This document shows, piece by piece, positions 8,622 to 17,748 of a DNA stretch of 64,000 nucleotides; within the stretch, counting starts at the first letter, position 1, and the number at the start of each line of letters is the position of its first letter. A model generated the notes under the pieces. The model searched no databases and was not told the origin of the DNA. It saw only the letters and a list, made by a program, of their open reading frames with translations. The stretch comes from a bacterium (lineage in GTDB: Bacteria; Auribacterota; Auribacteria; Auribacterales; Auribacteraceae). Both the position numbers and the translations under genes were made by a program. The stretch lies in contig JACKPL010000010.1 in the NCBI GenBank assembly GCA_024233545.1, positions 1 to 64,000 of the forward strand, given 5' to 3'.

Positions 8622-9032
8622 ATGTTTTCATCTCTTGATATCAGCGCTTCCGGATTATCAGCTGAGCAAACGAGGATGAGTGTTATCGCAAATAATTTGG
8701 CGAATGCGCATACCACATCTCCCGATGGAATGCCGTACAAACGCAAACTGGTGTTGTTTAGTGAAGTCCTTGATGAGACAATAGAAAATAGTTCCATGCC
8801 GTTTGGCGGTGTCGGAATAGATAAAATTGTCGAAAGCAAAACTCCGTATGAAATGGTTTATGATCCGTCGCACCCTCATGCTGATACGGATGGGTATGTT
8901 CAGTATCCTAATGTCAATCCAGTGGAAGAGATGGTAGATATGATTACTGCTTCTCGAGCATATGAAGCAAATATCGCCGCGTTTAATGCGGCAAAAACAA
9001 TGATGAGCAAAGCCCTTGAACTCGGCCAATAG
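8622..9032 (+). CDS. flgC: Flagellar proximal rod protein FlgC
   Basis: A second proximal rod subunit, 136 residues, normal length. The N-terminus carries the rod/hook signature SSLDISASGLSAEQTRMSVIANNLANAHTT. The C-terminus carries the conserved VNPVEEMVDMITASRAYEANIAAFN segment that forms the D0 helix and has the -VEEM-/-SRAYEAN- hallmark of FlgC/FlgG. It starts 13 bases after flgB with a GGAGTG ribosome site and is followed 11 bases later by fliE, as in most flgBC-fliE operons. It is exported by the flagellar type III system without a cleaved signal. Confidence 0.97.
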   Translation: MFSSLDISASGLSAEQTRMSVIANNLANAHTTSPDGMPYKRKLVLFSEVLDETIENSSMPFGGVGIDKIVESKTPYEMVYDPSHPHADTDGYVQYPNVNPVEEMVDMITASRAYEANIAAFNAAKTMMSKALELGQ

Positions 9033-9043
9033 GAGTGTGACAT

Positions 9044-9367
9044 ATGTCGGATTTGAATTCCATTCAGCCTGTTAGCCCAATAAAAATACCTGAAATACCT
9101 TCCATTGACAGCATATCGCCGACAAAACTTGATGTGCCTCAAGGGACTCCTAAATTTGGGAAAATTCTTGCCGGATATATCGATGATGTGAGCAAATTAC
9201 AGCATGGCGCAAATGAATCGCTTCAAAAGCTGGCAACAGGAGAAATCAAAGATGTCCATCAAGTGATGGTTGCAATGAACGAAGCTGGCGTTGCGTTTAA
9301 ACTTATGATGGAAATCCGTAATAAATTAGTTCAAGCCTATAAAGAAATCATTAAAACTCCCGTATAA
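9044..9367 (+). CDS. fliE: Flagellar hook-basal body adaptor FliE
   Basis: FliE joins the MS ring (FliF) to the rod. The 107-residue protein has a proline/serine-rich variable N-terminus and the conserved C-terminal helices: a segment around GYIDDVSKLQHGANESLQKLATGE, then the family motif DVHQVMVAMNEAGVAFKLMM and the closing RNKLVQAYKEIIK. It starts 11 bases after flgC with GGAGTG upstream. It ends the flgBC-fliE block; a possible weak terminator and the fliF promoter follow. Confidence 0.97.
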   Translation: MSDLNSIQPVSPIKIPEIPSIDSISPTKLDVPQGTPKFGKILAGYIDDVSKLQHGANESLQKLATGEIKDVHQVMVAMNEAGVAFKLMMEIRNKLVQAYKEIIKTPV

Positions 9368-9450
9368 TTTTTATTCAATATCAGTACGCTGTACTGAAGC
9401 GCGTGTTACTATTTGCGCCAGTGCATTGTATGAAAAATACACACCTATTT

Positions 9451-9489
9451 TAAGATGGAAAATACGTACTCATCTTACGCTTTTTTTTT
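9451..9489 (+). terminator. Possible terminator after flgBC-fliE
   Basis: A 7-base stem TAAGATG/CATCTTA (9451-9457 with 9471-9477) with a 13-base loop is followed three bases later by nine Ts (9481-9489). The stem is AT-rich and therefore weak, but its place between fliE and the fliF promoter fits. The rest of 9368-9636 holds only a T-less hairpin at 9381-9397 and the promoter at 9550-9565. Confidence 0.35.
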
Positions 9490-9549
9490 GATGCCCGAAA
9501 TAAGTGTCTCAATGAAAATATTGCACTATTATTCACTCAATAGTAGGCA

Positions 9550-9565
9550 TGGTATAGAAAATGCT
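9550..9565 (+). promoter_or_regulatory. Putative sigma-54 promoter upstream of fliF
   Basis: TGG at 9550-9552 and TGCT at 9562-9565, with exact GG-N10-GC spacing (GG 9551-9552, GC 9563-9564). The rest of the -24 box (TATA instead of CACG) is a poor match, so this is the weakest of the four sigma-54 candidates. It is 72 bases before the fliF start. Confidence 0.45.
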
Positions 9566-9636
9566 GAAACAATCTTCTGATATTACGCAAATTCTATAGA
9601 ACAAATAAGGCATCTTATGCATCATGAGGAGGAAGA

Positions 9637-11226
9637 GTGAAACCGTATTTAACTGAGTATATAGAATATCTCAGAGATATATGGGGTAAACTTGGTATTA
9701 ACCAACGTGTATCGCTGGGTATCATTATTGCTGTTATTATAAGTGTTTTTGCTGGTTTGATTTTATGGGCAAAACGCCCGGATTTTGCATTGCTCTATTC
9801 CCGGCTTGAACAGCAAGATGCCGCGGCAATTATTGAACGCCTTCGTGATGAGAATGTGCCGTACTCGTTAAAAAATGGGGGGAGTACTGTGTATGTCCCG
9901 TCCGATCGTGTATATGACCTGCGCCTGCAATTTGCCGGTGAAGGTGTTCCTCGCTCCAAAGGTATCGGGTTCGAAATATTTGATAAGGTCAATTTCGGTA
10001 TTACCGATTTTGTACAGCGGATGAATTATATCCGCGCGATTCAAGGAGAAATCGGCAGAACGATTGCCCAAATTGAAGAAGTTGTTTCAGCACGTGTGCA
10101 TATTGTAATGCCAGAAACCGAGTTGTTTGAAGAGAACCAAAAACACACCACTGCTTCAATTGCCCTTACCATGCGTCCGGGAGCGGTTCTCGATACTCAA
10201 CAGATAAATGCAATCCGTTATCTTACGTCTACTGCTGTTGAAGGGCTCGATCCCAAACATATTACTATTATTGACCAATACGGCAATATGCTTTCAAAAA
10301 TCATTGGCGGTTCAGATTCGGAATTGCTGAGTGATAATCAATTAAGCGTCAAGAAAAACGTCGAAATGTATCTTTCTACAAAAGTGCAGTCGATGCTTGA
10401 AGGCGCGTTGGGAGTGAACAATGCAATTGTACGGGTAAACGCCGAATTAAATTTCGAACAGATTGAAGTTACCGAGGAAAAATTTAATCCTGAAAGTGCT
10501 GTCGTTCGAACAGAGCAGATAAGTTCAGAAAAAAGCCATGGGCGCTCCGATTCTGCCGGCCCAGCCGGGACAGCATCGAATCTGGATGAAGAAGCAGAAC
10601 GGTATTCCGGCGGCGAAGAGAATTCCAATCAAAAAGAAACGGTCAAAAATACCTATGAAATTGATAGAAGCATACAAAAAATCATTCAGACAGTCGGTGA
10701 TATTAAAAGGCTCTCGGCCGCAGTGTTCATTCGCAAGAATCAAGATGCAAACGGTACTTTAGTAGATCGCGATCCGCAGGAGCTGAACCAGCTTGAAGAT
10801 ATCATTAAAAATGCACTCGGATTTAATCTCAAAAGAAATGATTCTGTTGTGGTAAAAGAGATTATTTTTAATGAAACTGACAAGCAATCTCAGCAGATCG
10901 AATTGGAAAAAGTAAAACATCGTGAATTTATTATTATGATAGTAAAAAATGCGTCGGTTGTTGTGCTCATTATAGTGTTGCTTATTGTTTTTGGGCAGTT
11001 ATTCAAAAAAACCCGTATTGATGAAGGTTCTGGAAAACGTTTAATTAAAGGGGTTCCCGGCGAAGTGGAAGAAGATTTTTCGCTTGAAGACTTAGAATTG
11101 CCCAGCGGAAATCTTGCATTGCGCAAGAAATCAATGATTTATCATAATGCAATTACAAAAATTGCTCAGGAACATCCTGATAGTATTGTTCAGATTCTCA
11201 AAGGGTGGTTGACGGAAAAACGGTAA
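9637..11226 (+). CDS. fliF: Flagellar MS-ring protein FliF
   Basis: FliF forms the MS ring in the inner membrane, the base on which rod, export gate and C ring assemble. The 529-residue protein has two transmembrane segments (about 27-47 and 431-452) that flank the periplasmic ring-building motifs: the RBM1/RBM2 region including ERLRDENVPYSLKNGGSTVYVP and GFEIFDKVNFGITDFVQRMNYIRA. The cytoplasmic C-terminal tail, ending in ITKIAQEHPDSIVQILKGWL, is the FliG-binding helix. It uses GTG 9637 with AGGAGG unusually close (4 bases). First gene of fliF-G-H-I-J and the motE-like gene. The protein is somewhat shorter than the typical 550-570 residues, owing to a short tail after the second membrane segment. 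Confidence 0.97.
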   Translation: MKPYLTEYIEYLRDIWGKLGINQRVSLGIIIAVIISVFAGLILWAKRPDFALLYSRLEQQDAAAIIERLRDENVPYSLKNGGSTVYVPSDRVYDLRLQFAGEGVPRSKGIGFEIFDKVNFGITDFVQRMNYIRAIQGEIGRTIAQIEEVVSARVHIVMPETELFEENQKHTTASIALTMRPGAVLDTQQINAIRYLTSTAVEGLDPKHITIIDQYGNMLSKIIGGSDSELLSDNQLSVKKNVEMYLSTKVQSMLEGALGVNNAIVRVNAELNFEQIEVTEEKFNPESAVVRTEQISSEKSHGRSDSAGPAGTASNLDEEAERYSGGEENSNQKETVKNTYEIDRSIQKIIQTVGDIKRLSAAVFIRKNQDANGTLVDRDPQELNQLEDIIKNALGFNLKRNDSVVVKEIIFNETDKQSQQIELEKVKHREFIIMIVKNASVVVLIIVLLIVFGQLFKKTRIDEGSGKRLIKGVPGEVEEDFSLEDLELPSGNLALRKKSMIYHNAITKIAQEHPDSIVQILKGWLTEKR

Positions 11227-11258
11227 TAGTTTTCTTTCTAATACAGGGTAATAACTCA

Positions 11259-12266
11259 ATGGCAAAACTAACAAATATTCAAAAAGCGGCAATTCTGTTG
11301 ATTTCACTCGGACCGAGGGCGGCGGCAGGAATTTTTAAAGAACTGAGCGAAGATGAGATAGAAAAAATCACGGTTGAAATATCTCGGCTAAAACATATAC
11401 CTCGCGATTCTAGATTAGAAGTTTTCGAAGAAGCCTATCAGCTCAATATGGCAAACGATTGTATTGCCAAAGGTGGCGAAAACTACGCAAAAATTGTTCT
11501 GGAAGAATCATTAGGAGAGGAAAAAGCCGGCCAGATTCTTGAAAAAGTCCGTTTGCAGATTGGCATTGCCGGCCCGTTTAAAGCATTGGATAATATTGAT
11601 TCCAATCAATTAAGCAATTTTCTCCAGCAAGAACATCCGCAAACAGTTTCTTTAATTCTTGCGCATCTTGATCCGGAAAAAGCGGCTGAGCTTTTAAGCG
11701 GCTTGCCGGAAGAAATGAAAGCGGATGTGATTATCCGAATGGCAACCATGACGCAAACGTCCCCTGAAGTGATTGATCAGATTGAGCGCGTAATAAAGGA
11801 AAAATTGGTAAATACATTTAATACCAATTTAAGCGCAATAGGCGGTACAAAAGCAGTTGCGGAGGTACTCAATTTTGTTGATCGTGCAACAGAAAAAAAT
11901 ATTATGGAAACGCTAATTGAGACAGAACAAGAATTAGCTGAAGAGATTAAGAAATTAATGTTCGTTTTTGAAGACATTATTCATGTCGAAGACCGGTCTA
12001 TGCAGAAAGTTCTTAAAGAGGTTGATTCAAATGAAATTAGCGTTGCGTTGAAAGCGGCGAGCGAAGAAGTTAAAAATAAGATTTTCAAAAATATGTCTGC
12101 ACGCGCCTCTGAAATGATCAAAGAGGAACTGGAATTTATGGGGCCGATCAAGTTGTCTATCGTTGAAGAGGCTCAGCAGAAAATCGTGAATATTGTTCGC
12201 CGTCTTGAAGAAGAAGGAGAAATAACGATTGCCGGCAGAGGAGGCGATGATGATCTCCTCGTCTAA
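11259..12266 (+). CDS. fliG: Flagellar motor switch protein FliG
   Basis: FliG is the C-ring protein that binds FliF and contacts MotA to generate torque. It has 335 residues, normal length. The N-terminal domain starts LTNIQKAAILLISLG, the middle domain has the EHPQTVSLILAHL motif (EHPQ) that binds FliM, and the C-terminal domain carries the charged torque helix region around residues 275-320 (e.g. DRSMQKVLKEVD and MSARASEMIKEELE). I chose ATG 11259, which matches the family N-terminus; a longer frame from 11205 would overlap the fliF end. The 3' end overlaps fliH by 17 bases, so the two are coupled. Confidence 0.97.
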   Translation: MAKLTNIQKAAILLISLGPRAAAGIFKELSEDEIEKITVEISRLKHIPRDSRLEVFEEAYQLNMANDCIAKGGENYAKIVLEESLGEEKAGQILEKVRLQIGIAGPFKALDNIDSNQLSNFLQQEHPQTVSLILAHLDPEKAAELLSGLPEEMKADVIIRMATMTQTSPEVIDQIERVIKEKLVNTFNTNLSAIGGTKAVAEVLNFVDRATEKNIMETLIETEQELAEEIKKLMFVFEDIIHVEDRSMQKVLKEVDSNEISVALKAASEEVKNKIFKNMSARASEMIKEELEFMGPIKLSIVEEAQQKIVNIVRRLEEEGEITIAGRGGDDDLLV

Positions 12267-12888
12267 AGTAATCAAATTACCGGGCAGTCTCAAGCAAATC
12301 AATGCGGTGTCTGATAAAGTAAACAAATATTTACAGGATGAAGAATTAAAAAAAGTTATCGAACAAAAAATTGAACGTGTTCAAAAAAAAGCATATGAAG
12401 AAGGATTCGCAAAAGGACTTGAGCAAGGAAAACATGAGGGTAAACAACGGTATGAAGCGGCAATTCAAACAGTTAAGGCAATAGTAGATGAGATGAATGC
12501 CTATATCGATACGTTCCACAAAGAAATGGAGCAGGAAAATATATCATTGGCGTTCGCATTGAGTAAAAAAATAATACGCAAGGAACTTTCAGCGGCACAA
12601 GAACTATCACAGATTATTCGTGATACTTTCCATAAGATACCCGAGAAGAGAGGCATACTCATTAGGCTTCATCAATCGTCCCAAAAACATATCGATGAGC
12701 TGAAAAAAGAGTTAGAGAACCATAATGTCCCTCTCGATCAGATAGAAATTGAAACGGATGCTTCCGTCGAACAAGGAGGATGCTATATAGAAACTGATAG
12801 CGCTGTTGTCGACGGAAGGATTGAGACTATTGTATTAGAAGTAGAAAAACGCCTTCAGGAATTAGCCCAATGGGAACCGAACAGTTAA
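12250..12888 (+). CDS. fliH: Flagellar export regulator FliH
   Basis: FliH is the dimeric stalk that binds the export ATPase FliI and tethers it to the C ring. The 212-residue protein shows the family pattern: a variable N-terminus, a coiled segment with glycine-spaced repeats (AYEEGFAKGLEQGKHEGKQR, the G-x-x-x-G motif of FliH) and a C-terminal FliH/YscL domain with SLAFALSKKIIRKEL and QGGCYIETDSAVVDGRIET, the latter shared with V/F-ATPase E/delta subunits. I chose ATG 12250, the second of two adjacent ATGs, because AGGAGG ends 5 bases before it. The start overlaps fliG and the end overlaps fliI by 19 bases. Confidence 0.93.
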   Translation: MISSSKVIKLPGSLKQINAVSDKVNKYLQDEELKKVIEQKIERVQKKAYEEGFAKGLEQGKHEGKQRYEAAIQTVKAIVDEMNAYIDTFHKEMEQENISLAFALSKKIIRKELSAAQELSQIIRDTFHKIPEKRGILIRLHQSSQKHIDELKKELENHNVPLDQIEIETDASVEQGGCYIETDSAVVDGRIETIVLEVEKRLQELAQWEPNS

Positions 12889-14234
12889 ACGCGCATATCA
12901 ATGAGACTGCCATAAAATATGCCTTTATTAAAAGAAATATTGCGGCGTTTGACCCGCTCAAACAAAAAGGCAAAATCTGTAAAATTGTTGGGCTGGTTAT
13001 AGAATCAACCGGTCCGAAAGCAAGTATAGGTGATATGTGCATTATCGAGAAACGAGGGGATGGAAAACGAATTATCGCTGAGGTAGTTGGCTTAAAAGAG
13101 AATCATGTCCTGCTTATGCCGCTGACCGATATTGCAGGAGTAACATGCGGTGATTTAGTAAACCCGATCGGGTTGCCGTTTGAGGTGCCGGCCGGCATAG
13201 GGTTATTGGGAAGAATTATCGATGGGTTGGGTAATCCGATTGATGGGAAAGGGGAACTCAAATTCAGCACAAAATATCCTCTGTGCAATATGCCGCCAAA
13301 TCCAATGGAACGGCAAACAATACATGAACCTATAGGGACAGGCATTAAATCCATCGATGGGCTCCTTACCATTGGTAAAGGGCAACGCATGGGTATTTTT
13401 GCTGGAAGCGGAGTGGGGAAAAGTATGCTTTTAGGCATGATAGCTCGGTTTTCCGAAGCAGATGTCAACGTGATCGCTCTTATTGGGGAACGCGGCAGAG
13501 AACTTCGCGAGTTTATTGAAAAAAGTTTATGTGAAGAAGGGTTACGCAAGTCTGTAGTTGTCGTTGCCACATCTGACCAATCGCCGCTTATCCGTTTAAA
13601 AGGCGCATTTATTGCCCATGCAATTGCTGAATATTTTCGTGACCAAGGTATGAATGTCATGTTCATGATGGATTCACTTACCCGTTTTGCTATGGCACAG
13701 CGGGAAATCGGCCTTTCAATTGGTGAGCCGCCTACGACTAAAGGGTACACGCCGTCAGTTTTTTCGCTTCTTCCTGCTTTGCTTGAACGGTCGGGGCCCG
13801 GAAAGAATGGTAGCGGTACCATAACAGGATTGTATACTGTTCTTGTTGAAGGAGACGATTTTAACGAACCGATTTCAGATGCGGTGCGTGCGATCCTTGA
13901 CGGGCATATTGTGCTATCCCGTGAATTAGCGGCGTCGAATCATTATCCGGCAATAGACGTATTGAATAGCCTGAGCAGATTATTTACCGAAATCACACCT
14001 CCCGAACACATGAGGGCGGCAGGTGTGCTGAGAGATACGCTTGCAACATATAAAAAGGCAGAAGATTTAATCAATATTGGTGCGTATGTGAAAGGAAGCA
14101 ACCCTAAAATTGATTTCGCAATAAAAAATTTTGAACGCATTCAAAGTTTTCTAAAACAGAGTTATACATTGAACTCAGCGTTTGCGGAAAACCAGCAAAT
14201 GCTTATTCGGTTATTCAACACAACTGCACAATAA
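12870..14234 (+). CDS. fliI: Flagellum-specific export ATPase FliI
   Basis: FliI is the F1-beta-like hexameric ATPase of the flagellar type III export apparatus; it unfolds and delivers substrates. The protein has 454 residues. It has an N-terminal beta-barrel domain (about 35-110), Walker A GSGVGKS (179-185), the family signature LIGERGRELREF, Walker B VMFMMDSLTRFA and the downstream EIGLSIGEPPTTKGYTPSVF loop. The C-terminal helical domain has YKKAEDLINIGAYVKGSN. The start ATG lies inside the fliH end (19-base overlap), and the gene is followed by fliJ, as expected for the ATPase complex. Confidence 0.97.
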   Translation: MGTEQLNAHINETAIKYAFIKRNIAAFDPLKQKGKICKIVGLVIESTGPKASIGDMCIIEKRGDGKRIIAEVVGLKENHVLLMPLTDIAGVTCGDLVNPIGLPFEVPAGIGLLGRIIDGLGNPIDGKGELKFSTKYPLCNMPPNPMERQTIHEPIGTGIKSIDGLLTIGKGQRMGIFAGSGVGKSMLLGMIARFSEADVNVIALIGERGRELREFIEKSLCEEGLRKSVVVVATSDQSPLIRLKGAFIAHAIAEYFRDQGMNVMFMMDSLTRFAMAQREIGLSIGEPPTTKGYTPSVFSLLPALLERSGPGKNGSGTITGLYTVLVEGDDFNEPISDAVRAILDGHIVLSRELAASNHYPAIDVLNSLSRLFTEITPPEHMRAAGVLRDTLATYKKAEDLINIGAYVKGSNPKIDFAIKNFERIQSFLKQSYTLNSAFAENQQMLIRLFNTTAQ

Positions 14235-14247
14235 AATGGTGGTTATA

Positions 14248-14700
14248 ATGTTCAAAAAATTTTCTTTTAAACTGCAAAATGTACTTAATTTGAAAACAAT
14301 GCTCGAAGAAAAAGCTGAAAAAGCGTTTTCAACAGCAATAATTGAATTCGAAAGAGAACGGTCTTTATTAACAGAAATGGAAAAAAAAGTTCGAGAAAAA
14401 CAGGTTGAATTAAAAGCGCTTGCTACTAAACCGTTTTCTTCTGCTCATGCCCTTCAATTTGAGCAGTTTATTGAAAAACTCGATAGAGAGATAATTAAAC
14501 AAATAAAAAAAATAGAACACGCAGAAAAAAACGTTGAAATTAAGCGGCTTCATTTGCTTGAAGCAACCAAAGACAAAAAAATTATTGAAAAACTCTGCGA
14601 AAAAGAATTTGAAAAGTATTCGAAGGAAATAAACCTTCTGGAACGCAATGTGTTAAATGACATAGCGGTAACACGTTATTATCGAAATACTATGAAATAA
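14248..14700 (+). CDS. fliJ: Flagellar export coiled-coil protein FliJ
   Basis: FliJ is the central stalk of the FliI hexamer and resembles F-ATPase gamma. The 150-residue protein is a two-helix antiparallel coiled coil (about 10-75 and 80-145), very rich in Lys and Glu, and begins with the family-typical F-x-F-K-L-Q-x-V-L-x-L-K motif. I chose ATG 14248; an in-frame ATG at 14236 would add MVVI. The gene lies 13 bases after fliI and 12 bases before a MotE-like gene. FliJ sequences are poorly conserved, so position and the N-terminal motif carry the call. Confidence 0.9.
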   Translation: MFKKFSFKLQNVLNLKTMLEEKAEKAFSTAIIEFERERSLLTEMEKKVREKQVELKALATKPFSSAHALQFEQFIEKLDREIIKQIKKIEHAEKNVEIKRLHLLEATKDKKIIEKLCEKEFEKYSKEINLLERNVLNDIAVTRYYRNTMK

Positions 14701-14712
14701 GGTAAAAAACGA

Positions 14713-15318
14713 ATGATGCCTAAGAATTATTCGCGGTCAAACGGGAATGTTTTATTTTTAATGCTTATTTTTTTGTGCAGTATTATTCTTGCGGCAATTG
14801 TTGTTTTTGGAATTATAATGATTAAACAAAATCAATCGCGGGACACTCAGAATACTCATGAGGTGCAAACGCAAAATACTGCATATTTAGAATATAGTGC
14901 AATGATGGATCAGTTACAGGATAAAAGTAAACTTCTTCAAGATAAAGAGAATGAGCTGGCGCTCCAAGCATCGCGCATTAAAAAGCTTGAGTCAGAGCTT
15001 CTTGCGACTCGGAGTGAACTGGAAAAGATTCAGCGTGAAACTCAGGAACAATTTTCTCTTCTCCAAGAGAGCGAAAAAAAGAATTTAAAAAAACTTGCCA
15101 AGGTCTATGCTCTTATGGAACCTGTCCAAGCCGCTCCGATTTTATCAGCGCTTGATGATGATACAATAATCAATATTCTTACCTTAATGAAGGAACGGAA
15201 TGCGGCTCGCCTGCTTGGCGGGTTTGCCGCACAGAATCCTGAAATGCAAAAACGTGCCGCTCTCATAAGCGAAAAGATGCGTTCGCTCGCGACCACAACA
15301 ACTTCCTCAGCACAATGA
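14713..15318 (+). CDS. MotE-like (YlxF) periplasmic coiled-coil protein
   Basis: The 201-residue protein has one N-terminal membrane anchor (about 13-36), a long coiled coil (about 60-130) and a small C-terminal domain (about 135-190) with MEPVQAAPILSALDDDTIINILTLM and AARLLGGF-x-x-x-NPE. The latter matches the MgtE N-terminal-like domain of MotE/YlxF, a protein found just after fliJ in many flagellar operons. In epsilonproteobacteria MotE is a periplasmic chaperone that helps MotC fold; in Bacillus YlxF is a flagellar protein of similar build. The start is ATG 14713 (a second ATG follows at once). Location after fliJ and before the fliK block supports the call. Confidence 0.8.
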   Translation: MMPKNYSRSNGNVLFLMLIFLCSIILAAIVVFGIIMIKQNQSRDTQNTHEVQTQNTAYLEYSAMMDQLQDKSKLLQDKENELALQASRIKKLESELLATRSELEKIQRETQEQFSLLQESEKKNLKKLAKVYALMEPVQAAPILSALDDDTIINILTLMKERNAARLLGGFAAQNPEMQKRAALISEKMRSLATTTTSSAQ

Positions 15319-15497
15319 TTTTCTTGTGTGCCGATAGGTATTTTAAAACTTGTCCTTCATACGTGTGCCTCGTTAATTTCTATGGTATATAACGTATTAG
15401 AAATAAATGATTTGAGCTAGTGGAATTAATTTCTTTATTGAGGAAAATTTTGCATATCCTTTCTCGGCGCATTGTTTAATTTAAGCTCAGATGTGCG

Positions 15498-15513
15498 TGG
15501 CACACGAATTGCC
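15498..15513 (+). promoter_or_regulatory. Sigma-54 promoter upstream of fliK
   Basis: TGGCACACGAATTGCC at 15498-15513: the -24 box is TGGCAC and the -12 box TTGC, with exact GG-N10-GC spacing. It is the best match in the window together with the one at 24329. It stands 52 bases before fliK. The rest of the 246-base gap (15319-15564) shows no gene and no clear terminator. Confidence 0.85.
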
Positions 15514-15564
15514 ATTATTTTTGGCGTATGATTGAACACTTTGTAGCATGGAAGGATATATGTA

Positions 15565-17271
15565 ATGGAAATAAAAGATATCGATCGGTATAGTGCTGTC
15601 TATAACCAGCCATTTTTCATTGCATCAGGTTTTGAACATTTTGAGCTTCCTAATGTTTCACATAAATCATTTAGAGAATATTTTCTTGAAGCAGGAAAAA
15701 TGCAATCAGAAACAGACAAAAATCTGAATGCCTCGCACAATGTTGAGACAGCACGTAACGATTTTAATAACTCTTCTCGTATAGACATCTATACAGACAA
15801 GACTTCTGGTGAACATAACAGCGTACCCAAAAACCGAATAACAGATGATGAGCACTGCAGGGAAAATATGTGCGTACCGGAAAAAGATTCGAATACGGTC
15901 TCAAAGAATTCTATGCAAGATTCGAAAACAGAATCTCTACATGAAACTGTTGAAAATAGCACTGGCGCGGAAAAAGAATCGGTAAAAGAATCGGAAACAA
16001 AAACAACCGTCGAAAATGCGCCCGAAGAATCAGTTCCTTTAATCGATAAATCAGAAAATCAGCAAACGATTGATGGCAGTTCAAACGATACACCGGAAAA
16101 TCAAGCGGTGCAAGAAACAGAAAATGAACTGTTTAATATGCATGTAACAGATGTTGGTAGCGATGTGAGTATCGAGGCAATTTCAGCACAAGCACTTGCA
16201 GTTGCCGGACAAGAGAATATTGTCAGCCAGACGGCGGATCAACTTCAAGCCGCTATCCCTGAAACTTTGGATTTACTGAAGAAGGAAGAAGCCGAGACCG
16301 AACCTAAAAATCCGGATTTAACACATTTAGCGGGAAAAGATAAAACAAAGCCTGAATTGTTGACCGATGTTCCACAAGAACACAATGGTGTATACAAAGA
16401 ATCAATGATTAACTCAAATAAACTCAACCAGACTGTTGATATCGTTACCGAGTCAAGCGGAGCCAAAACACAAATCGCTGAAAGTGCGAATACATCAAAA
16501 GATGCAAAGCCGGATCATTCAAATCTTACTGTCAGCCAAGGCTATACAGACGTTTCCCAAAACAATGCGACGATGTCTAATAATGGTGAAAATTTTCAAA
16601 ACAATACAAATTTTCAAGGGCAGAAAGTTATCGATTCGATTATTCCGCAGAGTGAGAATGATGAAACATCGTTTAAAACATTGTTTGAGAATGTAAAGAA
16701 TGACCTCAGCATGTCGCTTGAAAGCACACGCACTACATCCGGAGCGGAAAAGAACATTTCTCAATCCGTTGAAAAAGAAATAAATCTGCCGCGCTATTCC
16801 GATGTTCGGCTTGATGAAAAAGAGCTTCTTCAGGATATTCAAAGTAAAATCCAATTACGCAATTATGATGGATTGCGCCATTCAGAAATACGTTTCAGGC
16901 TTAATCCGGATTCCTTGGGAGCATTATCGTTAAAGTTGGTTATGGAAAATGACACACTGAGTGCACGGATAAAAGTCGAAAACAATACTGTGCGAGAGAT
17001 TATTGAAAATAATCTGACCGAATTGCGCAAAAGCCTTCAGGCTCAAGGGGTAAAAGTTGAAAAAGTTGAAGTGTCGCTAAAGAATGATACCGAGCAGCCA
17101 AGTTATTCACCCGAAGGACAAACAGGCAACGGGCATATAAAACAGCGAAATAAACAGTTTCTGAATCGTTTGTCCACACGGAATTCTGTTGCGGAAAAAA
17201 GTGTTAGTAAAAATGGCGCGGCTTCTCCGCTACGCCGGTTTCACGAAGGACAGTTAGATTATTTAATATAA
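15565..17271 (+). CDS. fliK: Flagellar hook-length control protein FliK
   Basis: FliK is the exported ruler that stops hook growth and switches FlhB specificity. The 568-residue protein is low in complexity and hydrophilic for most of its length (Glu, Asn, Ser, Thr-rich, about 40-420), typical of the variable ruler part. The conserved FliK C-terminal domain is at about 420-520: IRFRLNPDSLGALSLKLVMEN, then LSARIKVENNTVREIIENNL and LRKSLQAQGVKVEKVEVSL. The family motif is L-x-P-x-x-L-G followed by V...R..L...L..LR..L...G. A GGAAGGA ribosome site precedes ATG 15565. It heads a fliK-flgD-flgE block, the hook module, under a strong sigma-54 promoter. Confidence 0.93.
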   Translation: MEIKDIDRYSAVYNQPFFIASGFEHFELPNVSHKSFREYFLEAGKMQSETDKNLNASHNVETARNDFNNSSRIDIYTDKTSGEHNSVPKNRITDDEHCRENMCVPEKDSNTVSKNSMQDSKTESLHETVENSTGAEKESVKESETKTTVENAPEESVPLIDKSENQQTIDGSSNDTPENQAVQETENELFNMHVTDVGSDVSIEAISAQALAVAGQENIVSQTADQLQAAIPETLDLLKKEEAETEPKNPDLTHLAGKDKTKPELLTDVPQEHNGVYKESMINSNKLNQTVDIVTESSGAKTQIAESANTSKDAKPDHSNLTVSQGYTDVSQNNATMSNNGENFQNNTNFQGQKVIDSIIPQSENDETSFKTLFENVKNDLSMSLESTRTTSGAEKNISQSVEKEINLPRYSDVRLDEKELLQDIQSKIQLRNYDGLRHSEIRFRLNPDSLGALSLKLVMENDTLSARIKVENNTVREIIENNLTELRKSLQAQGVKVEKVEVSLKNDTEQPSYSPEGQTGNGHIKQRNKQFLNRLSTRNSVAEKSVSKNGAASPLRRFHEGQLDYLI

Positions 17272-17294
17272 GCATCATTTTAAAGGAGCAAAAA

Positions 17295-17726
17295 ATGGAA
17301 ATTTCGCCGACAACCAATACTGCATCGAAAACCGAGAATTTGTTTTCTGCGAGTGGATCTCAACTGGGAAAAGATGATTTCCTTGAGTTACTGGTTGCAC
17401 AGCTTGGCAATCAGGATCCTCTTGATCCACTGAGCAACGAAGATTTTATCGCTCAGATGGCTACCTTTTCTCAACTTGAACAAGTTACAAATCTCAACAC
17501 GAATATTACATCGTTTCTCGATAGCCAGATTCAGCAGAATACTGCTCAGGCTGTTGCTCAATATTCCAGCTTGATCGGTAAAAAAGTAATAACGAAAAAC
17601 AACGATTCTGAAACAGTTTCCGGCACTGTTAAGTCTGTGTACTTTGAAAATGGGAATGTCTCAATTGATGTTGATGGTAAAAAAGTGCCTGCGGCAGATA
17701 TTATTCAAGTTTCAACAAACAATTAG
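17295..17726 (+). CDS. flgD: Flagellar hook cap/scaffold protein FlgD
   Basis: FlgD caps the growing hook and is lost when the hook is finished. The 143-residue protein has the FlgD N-terminal signature LGKDDFLELLVAQLGNQDPLDP followed by EDFIAQMATFSQLEQ, and a short C-terminal beta region (SSLIGKKVITKN ... VDGKKVPAADIIQV). It lacks the Tudor/Ig-like extension of the 230-residue enterobacterial FlgD and so is of the short type, as in Bacillus. AAAGGAG lies 7 bases before ATG 17295. It is flanked by fliK and flgE, the normal hook module. Confidence 0.96.
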   Translation: MEISPTTNTASKTENLFSASGSQLGKDDFLELLVAQLGNQDPLDPLSNEDFIAQMATFSQLEQVTNLNTNITSFLDSQIQQNTAQAVAQYSSLIGKKVITKNNDSETVSGTVKSVYFENGNVSIDVDGKKVPAADIIQVSTNN

Positions 17727-17748
17727 ATAAAACAAGGGAGATTCACGT

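Noticed and set aside
9381..9397. Hairpin TCAGTAC/GTACTGA after fliE as a terminator.
   Set aside because: A short 7-base stem with a 3-base loop and no T-run after it.
13103..13822. A 239-residue reverse-strand frame opposite fliI.
   Set aside because: fliI is a complete, well conserved gene here; the reverse frame has no family motif and is a codon-bias shadow.
15330..15337. GCCGATAG as a FliA -10 box before fliK.
   Set aside because: There is no TAAA 15 bases upstream (the bases there are CACA), and a strong sigma-54 promoter lies closer to fliK.
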